From JAKACA01 sp050010115 (GTDB taxonomy: Bacteria; Actinomycetota; Acidimicrobiia; Acidimicrobiales; Bog-793), in NCBI GenBank assembly GCA_050010115.1, contig JBEKLQ010000079.1:1-18955 (forward strand): DNA of 18,955 nt. The letters are read 5' to 3'. The notes under the pieces were generated by a model. That model did no database searches. It was not told the origin of the DNA and worked only from the letters and a program-made list of their open reading frames with translations. Shown piece by piece: positions 14,421 through 18,955 of the stretch. The stretch's first letter is position 1. Every line of letters begins with the position of its first letter. The translations under genes were made by a program, and so were the position numbers.

Positions 14421-14775
14421 TATTTCGTAGACGCAGCGCCGACCACCAACACAAAAGCGCTGGTAAAGCGCATCTTAGATGTCGTAGTAGAGCATGGGCT
14501 GTTCCGGCTGTCTCGGGAGCTGGCGGCAGTCGGCTAGAACCTGCTCACGACGGTGAGCCGAATCTGTGGAGTCGGCTGTCGTCAGCCGCAGTGGCGGGCG
14601 TCGGCCGGCGTTGTAGGGATGAAAGTAGGGATGGCCTCAGCGAGCGAGGCGTTCGAGCCGCTCCAAGTGGCGCTCGAACAGCCGCTTGGCGTGATCGGTG
14701 AAGTGGTTGTCTCGCGCACGGCTCGATCTTCGCCTTCAGCGCTCAGACCGTTCAGTGAGATACTGTCGCCGTCCG
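14421..14775. other. 355-base stretch without a convincing gene
   Basis: Nothing here supports a full gene. It holds an inverted repeat GCGCT/AGCGC (14457-14461 with 14467-14471, loop GGTAA) just upstream of the integrase remnant, and a 32-codon minus-strand open stretch (14637-14735) with GC-rich third positions that reads HFTDHAKRLFERHLERLERL near its stop but has no start codon. This could be the C-terminal scrap of a lost gene. No attachment-site duplicate or tRNA end was found by eye. Confidence 0.5.
14761..14766 (+). promoter_or_regulatory. -10 hexamer TACTGT of a leaderless promoter
   Basis: TACTGT fits TANNNT and ends 9 bases before the ATG at 14776, which lacks a ribosome binding site. 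It is the main reason for choosing that ATG over the upstream in-frame GTG. Confidence 0.4.
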
Positions 14776-15357
14776 ATGTTCGTGTCCGATCTTCGCCACT
14801 TCCTCGACATGCCGGAGGACGCACCCGGACCGGCGAGGAAGATGGCCGAGCATCTCGGCTCCATCGTCAAGGCGGCGACCGCAACGAAGACCGGCGCAGC
14901 CTGGGAGACCGCCCTCCCTTGCCGGCGCCGGCCCGGCAACCGGCCCTGCCCGGGTCACATTGTCATCTTTAGGCCGGATGTGCCGGCCACCATCGACTGG
15001 AGGTGCAGCGCCTGCGCCGACGAGGGCGTTATCAGCGGCTGGGAAGGCTCGTACTTCGACCTGCGGCGGCCCCGTTCCCAGAGGGCTGACTTCTCCGTCA
15101 GCGAGATTCCGGTGACTGACGACGTATGCGCCACCTTGCGGGATCTGCGACTGCTCGACAGCGACTGCGAGCGCCTCGTGTTCGGGGCGCGGGCGTCGAC
15201 GACTGGCATCGTCCTCGTCGCCTCCGAAGAGGAACTCGACGAGCTGATCGGTTACGTCGCCGCCGAGGCCAATCACGAGACCAACCGCCGGCGCCAAAGG
15301 CGCCTCGACCTCGCCTTCACCGCGCTCAGCGACGCGCTCGAGGCGGTGGGTTCCTGA
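14776..15357 (+). CDS. Unknown protein with a four-cysteine zinc-finger-like centre (193 aa)
   Basis: A 193-residue protein I cannot place in a named family. Residues 1-40 are helical (DLRHFLDMPEDAPGPARKMA, then LGSIVKAATA). The middle has C49-x8-C58-x18-C77-x2-C80 (CRRRPGNRPC ... CSAC) around a strand-rich IDWRCSACADEGVISGWEGS, most simply a structural zinc site. The C-terminal third is helical with an acidic patch EEELDELIGYVAAEANHE followed by the basic RRRQRR. No catalytic motif is evident; similar small zinc-ribbon proteins sit beside mobile-element genes or other accessory genes in actinobacteria. The ATG at 14776 follows a TANNNT element by 9 bases. Codon use is typical of the window. 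It lies just beyond the integrase remnant on the opposite strand. Confidence 0.75.
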   Translation: MFVSDLRHFLDMPEDAPGPARKMAEHLGSIVKAATATKTGAAWETALPCRRRPGNRPCPGHIVIFRPDVPATIDWRCSACADEGVISGWEGSYFDLRRPRSQRADFSVSEIPVTDDVCATLRDLRLLDSDCERLVFGARASTTGIVLVASEEELDELIGYVAAEANHETNRRRQRRLDLAFTALSDALEAVGS

Positions 15358-15440
15358 GCCTGCGAGGCCGAAGAGCCGGCGAGCCTTCCGGACGAATGTT
15401 GCGGCTGCCGCCGGCGCCGGATCAGACGTAGGTCGCTTGG

Positions 15441-15806
15441 TCAGCCCCGGCTGAAAGAGGCTCGCGCCAGGAGCTCGTCGTGTGGCGTGACACGGCGGTA
15501 AAGCGGGCTGCACGGCGTGCCGGGGAGTCGCACCGACGGCCACTCGACTCGTCCGCCGACCATGCCCGAGGGCACGCTCATGCTCAACTTCGACCCATCC
15601 GAGGACGTGCCCGCGGAGTTCGTGATGAAGGCGGGCCGGTACGGTTGGCCGGCCGCCTCGGAGCTCGTGCCGACCTTCTTAACCGTCGACGGGATGCAGT
15701 GTGCCTGATCGAACCATGGACAGGCATCGCCGGGCGCCGCATACTCGGCGTGCCACGCCGGCCCGATGGCCGCCGCGAGCGCGTGGGGTCGCCCGTCGAG
15801 AAGCAT
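15441..15806 (-). CDS. Uncertain ORF of about 121 codons; strand not resolved
   Basis: From 15441 to about 15806 one codon phase has GC-rich third positions without interruption. The minus strand is open all through (ATG at 15806, ending RRVTPHDELLARASFSRG); the plus strand is open in the mirrored phase from 15502 to 15711 (MPEGTLMLNFDPSEDVPAEF ... TVDGMQCA). Because the two share wobble positions, composition cannot choose between them. The minus reading is longer and I list it, but its start has no ribosome binding site or TANNNT element. Neither protein is recognised. It may be a fragment of a decayed gene, given the broken integrase nearby. Confidence 0.35.
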   Translation of the reverse strand: MLLDGRPHALAAAIGPAWHAEYAAPGDACPWFDQAHCIPSTVKKVGTSSEAAGQPYRPAFITNSAGTSSDGSKLSMSVPSGMVGGRVEWPSVRLPGTPCSPLYRRVTPHDELLARASFSRG

Positions 15807-15884
15807 GGGGTCGACTAAGGCCGTGCCGTGTCGAGGCCTGCGGCGGCGCCCGTTCTCTTCATGAGATGGAGTGCCTGCGGAGCA

Positions 15885-15890
15885 TATGAT
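15885..15890 (+). promoter_or_regulatory. -10 hexamer TATGAT before the LAL regulator gene
   Basis: TATGAT differs from TATAAT at one base. Transcription would start near 15897, leaving a very short leader that just includes the GAGGGG ribosome binding site. Because this hexamer overlaps the TTG at 15890, it argues that the TTG is not the start codon. Confidence 0.45.
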
Positions 15891-15907
15891 TGGTCGAGGG
15901 GCTGAGT

Positions 15908-18736
15908 GTGTCGCTGTTGACCGATCGGGGGACGGGTGCTCGCGGCAGATCCGTCGTGGGGCGCGACACCGAGCTGGCGGTACTGGGCGACGTTCTGGGC
16001 CGCAAGGCGCAGAACGCCGCAGTCGTCCTGGTTGGTTCCCCGGGGATCGGCAAGACGACGTTGTGGGATGCGGCGGTGGGCACGGCCCGCGGGCGTGGGA
16101 TCCGGGTGCTGGCGGCGCGGTCGAGTGGGAGCGAGGCTCGACTGCCGTTCGCCGCCCTGATCGACATCTGTGAAGACATCGGACCGTCGGAGCTTGCCGA
16201 CCTGCCGACGCCGCAGCGAGCGGCTCTGGAGGCAGTATTGCTGCGGGCGGACCCACCGGGCCCTCTTCATGACACCGCGATCGCTCTCGGGCTGTTGGGC
16301 GCGGTCCGCTCGGCGGCCGCTGGAAACCCGATTGTTCTCGCGATCGATGACCTTCAATGGCTCGATCAGCCTTCGGCCAACCTGCTCGCGTTCCTGGCGC
16401 GGCGGCTAGGCGACGCGGACGTGCGGTTCCTCCTCGCGCGGCGACCGGGGCGCCAGGGCGCCCTGGAGCAGGTGCTGGTCAGGCAGGGGCTCGAGCGCCT
16501 CCAGGTGACAGGGCTGAGCCTCGGCGCAGTGCGCACGCTGCTGTTCGAGCGGCTGGGCTTGACGCTGTCGCGGCAGCTGCTGCGACGGCTCGTGCAGGCG
16601 ACCGAGGGTAACCCCCTGTTCGTGCTCGAGGTGGGTCGCTCGCTGGTGGAGCTTGGGACGCCGACGGTGGCGGAGGAGATTCCGCTGCCGGACACGATCG
16701 AGGAGCTGTTCGGCGAGCGCGTGGCCCGGCTGCGTGGTCCAGCGCGTCGGGTGCTGCTGGCGGTGGCCTTGAGCCCGGACCCGACAGTCGACCAAGTCGC
16801 GGCGGTCGCCGGCGCGGGAGCGCTCGACGAGGCCGTTGACGCCGGTGTGGTGGCGATCGACGGTGGGCGGGTTCGGGCGTCGCATCCGTTGCTCGCGGCG
16901 ACGGCGCAGCGACATTCACGCGCACGCGAGCGGCGTGAGCTGCACCTCGCGCTGGCTGATGTCGTGCACGAGGAGCAGCTGCGCGTCCTGCATTGCGCGC
17001 TCGCGACCACGCGGCCGGACGCAGACCTCTCGGCGCGGCTCGTGGCTGCGGCCGAGGACGCGTGCGCTCGCGGGGCGCGGAGGCAGGCGGTTCTGCTGGC
17101 GGATCACGCGCTGCGCCTCACACCGCTGGCGGCTGTCGAGCGCGCGGCACGCGTGATGGTCCTCGCCGATCGTCTCGACGAGGCTGGAGAGCTTTCGAAG
17201 CTGACGGCTTTGTTGGAGGCGGAGATGGCGTCGCTTCCAGCGGGAGCACTGCGAGCCCGGGCATGGGAACTGTTGGGCGACGGGGCGAAGGTGAGCAGCA
17301 TCGAGGAGCAGAACCTGTACCTCGAGCGAGCGGTGGCGGAGTGCGGGGAGGACGCCAACCTGCGGGCGGCTCTGCTGGCAAAGATGGGCGGCAATTGGGC
17401 CGCGGCAGCGATCTCGCGGCTGCGCGACGCCGAGAGGCTGGCTCTCGACGCCGTGCGTGACGCAACCGAGGGCCGGATCAAGCGTGATTGCCTTTACCAG
17501 CTGGCTTGGCCGAGAGTCCTGATGGGGATGCCAGTCGACGACCTGTGCGAGCAATCGCGGGTGACCGACGACCCTTCTGCCTATGTTTCGGCGACACCGG
17601 AGCGAGTGGCGGCCAAGCGTTTGATGTGGCGCGGCGAGCTTGAGGAAGCCCGCAAGCTCATGGGCGAACTGGCGGCACTCGCAGATGCCCGCGGCGAGCC
17701 GACGTCCTACGCGATGCTTCGACTGCATTTGTGCGAGCTCGAGATGCGCATCGGCAATCTGGATGCCGCCTCGGGACTGCTCGACGAGTGGGCTGAGTCC
17801 TCCGATTTCGAGACGCAGTTCCGTCCGCAGTATCAACGCTGTCGCGCGCTGTTGGCCGCCGGCCGTGGGCATGCGAGCGAGGCGGTTCGATGGGCGAGCG
17901 AGACACTGGAGAGAGCTCGTGGGGCAGGGTCGCGCTGGGATGAGCTCGAGGCGCTGCGGGCGAGGGGGACGGCGGCCCTTATGGAGCGGGAGCCCCACAA
18001 GGCGGTCGGGGATCTGAAGCAGGTTTGGGAGCACTGCGAACGGGAAGGGGTGCTCGATCCAGGCGCCTTTCCGGTCGCGCCCGAATTGGTCGAGGCGATG
18101 GTCGAGCTCGGGGAGCTCGAGTCCGCGCAGATGGTCACGGAACGGTTGGACGAGCTCGCCTCTCAGCAGGAGCACCCGTGGGCTAGGGCAACGGGTAAGC
18201 GCTGCCGCGCACTGGTGTCCTTGGGCGGCGATCCGCAGGACGAGGACTCCGCCGCCCTGCTTCGGGAGGCTGCGAGCGACTTCGAACGACTGGGGCTGCG
18301 CTTCGACGCGGCGCGGTGTCTGCTTGCGTTGGGGGGCGCGCTGCGCCGGTCCAAGCGATGGCGGAGGGCGCGGGAAGCGCTCGAGCAGGCCGCGGCCGAG
18401 TTCGACGCGCTGAACGCGACGGGATGGGACGAGCGGGCGCGCACGGAGCTCGCGCGGGTGAGCGCGCGCCGTCCCCGCGCGAGCGGCGATGTGTTGACTC
18501 CGAGCGAAAGGCGGGTGGTCGAGCTGGCCGCCGAGGGTCTGGCCAACAAGCAGATCGCCACCGCCCTGTTTCTCACGGTGAACACGGTCGAGGTGCATCT
18601 GGCCCGGGCCTACGCAAAGCTGGGCGTGCACTCCCGGTCGCAGCTCCTTAAGGCGCTGGCGACCAACACCCCACCAACGCGTGATCAGGGTACGGATCGA
18701 TCGGAGAGGATCCCCGCGAAACTGCTCGAGGGGTAG
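15908..18736 (+). CDS. LAL-type LuxR family transcriptional regulator (AAA+/STAND ATPase with LuxR DNA-binding domain)
   Basis: A 942-residue regulator of the large ATP-binding LuxR group (MalT-like architecture). The N-terminal ATPase has VVGRDTEL, then Walker A GSPGIGKT (about residues 43-50, K49), Walker B VLAIDDLQWLD (D147/D148), and LVQATEGNPLFVLEV, the sensor region typical of STAND ATPases. Residues about 370-850 are helical repeats like tetratricopeptides (for example LLDEWAESSDFETQFRPQYQ). The C-terminal DNA-binding domain, about 863-916, reads LTPSERRVVELAAEG, NKQIATALFLTVNTVEVHL and YAKLGVHSRSQL, the classical LuxR helix-turn-helix. Such proteins bind ATP and an inducer before activating transcription. 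Start: GTG 15908, six bases after GAGGGG at 15896-15901, preferred over TTG 15890. Its target is unknown; no obvious operon follows. Confidence 0.95.
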   Translation: MSLLTDRGTGARGRSVVGRDTELAVLGDVLGRKAQNAAVVLVGSPGIGKTTLWDAAVGTARGRGIRVLAARSSGSEARLPFAALIDICEDIGPSELADLPTPQRAALEAVLLRADPPGPLHDTAIALGLLGAVRSAAAGNPIVLAIDDLQWLDQPSANLLAFLARRLGDADVRFLLARRPGRQGALEQVLVRQGLERLQVTGLSLGAVRTLLFERLGLTLSRQLLRRLVQATEGNPLFVLEVGRSLVELGTPTVAEEIPLPDTIEELFGERVARLRGPARRVLLAVALSPDPTVDQVAAVAGAGALDEAVDAGVVAIDGGRVRASHPLLAATAQRHSRARERRELHLALADVVHEEQLRVLHCALATTRPDADLSARLVAAAEDACARGARRQAVLLADHALRLTPLAAVERAARVMVLADRLDEAGELSKLTALLEAEMASLPAGALRARAWELLGDGAKVSSIEEQNLYLERAVAECGEDANLRAALLAKMGGNWAAAAISRLRDAERLALDAVRDATEGRIKRDCLYQLAWPRVLMGMPVDDLCEQSRVTDDPSAYVSATPERVAAKRLMWRGELEEARKLMGELAALADARGEPTSYAMLRLHLCELEMRIGNLDAASGLLDEWAESSDFETQFRPQYQRCRALLAAGRGHASEAVRWASETLERARGAGSRWDELEALRARGTAALMEREPHKAVGDLKQVWEHCEREGVLDPGAFPVAPELVEAMVELGELESAQMVTERLDELASQQEHPWARATGKRCRALVSLGGDPQDEDSAALLREAASDFERLGLRFDAARCLLALGGALRRSKRWRRAREALEQAAAEFDALNATGWDERARTELARVSARRPRASGDVLTPSERRVVELAAEGLANKQIATALFLTVNTVEVHLARAYAKLGVHSRSQLLKALATNTPPTRDQGTDRSERIPAKLLEG

Positions 18737-18955
18737 CGATGAGCTGAGCGCGCCAAATAGGCAGCTTGACAGCACCGGAGCCGGCACCGGTCGCTTGGCG
18801 TTCGTCGAGGGCGCCGAGCCGGTGCCCCAAGGCGTAGCGCATGGTCGGTAGTTGTCCGCTGTCGCGGTCCGCGCCTCATGCGAGCCTCCCCGCTGAGCGA
18901 GGTTGCGGCCGGGATGCTGGTTCCCCGCGAGCTCGAAACATGTTGCCAGACGTGC
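18737..18955. other. 219-base right edge, no assignable gene
   Basis: An ATG at 18878 opens a plus-strand frame (MRASPLSEVAAGMLVP) that stays open to the window end, and the minus strand is also open from the edge inward. The third-position compositions of the two are similar, so I cannot tell whether a gene starts here. No ribosome binding site or repeat stands out. Confidence 0.4.

Noticed and set aside
16916..18787. Long minus-strand open frame (623 codons) opposite the LAL regulator
   Set aside because: The plus strand carries the helical-repeat and LuxR helix-turn-helix parts in continuous frame; the antisense reading has no domain and an Arg/Gln/Leu-heavy composition.

Overview
The window reads as a chromosomal segment of a high-GC actinobacterium. 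The grounds are GC of roughly 65-75% over most coding stretches, GC-ending codons, GTG and TTG starts, a bacterial Ku gene, a large ATPase-type LuxR (LAL) regulator and many actinobacterial-looking leaderless starts. A soil or aquatic Acidimicrobiia- or Thermoleophilia-like lineage is a guess from gene types, not a demonstrated placement. No rRNA, tRNA, CRISPR array or complete insertion sequence was seen.

Region 1 (1-6288) is ordinary housekeeping and metabolism. It holds the 5' part of ku on the minus strand, a small unknown protein, a pterin-carbinolamine dehydratase, a divergent pair of PLP enzymes (class I/II aminotransferase on minus, group II decarboxylase on plus) with only 19 bases between starts, a DEDDh exonuclease, a 61-residue unknown protein, a histidine phosphatase and a UPF0145/YbjQ protein. 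A perfect 27-base tandem duplication lies between the converging decarboxylase and exonuclease genes.

Region 2 (6332-9562) carries a 948-residue PAS4-GGDEF-EAL protein with both catalytic signatures intact and a c-di-GMP inhibitory site, followed by two tiny ORFs whose stop and start overlap.

Region 3 (9725-13460, minus strand) is a three-gene set: a proline-rich SAM methyltransferase, a membrane GAF-GGDEF diguanylate cyclase and a zinc-ribbon four-helix membrane protein. It includes stretches of clearly lower GC than its surroundings and abuts a decayed tyrosine recombinase (13512-14420) with a one-base frameshift and no C-terminal catalytic residues. I read it as a possible acquired cassette beside a dead integrase.

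Region 4 (14421-18955) has a non-coding or decayed stretch, a zinc-finger-like unknown protein, an uncertain small ORF and a LAL regulator of 942 residues. The last 219 bases have no assignable gene.

The most striking regulatory signal is recurrent: at least seven starts on both strands are preceded, 6-10 bases upstream, by a TANNNT hexamer and lack a Shine-Dalgarno sequence, as expected for leaderless transcripts. No clearly new multi-gene system was proven. The best candidates are the methyltransferase/cyclase/zinc-ribbon cassette and the leaderless promoter set.
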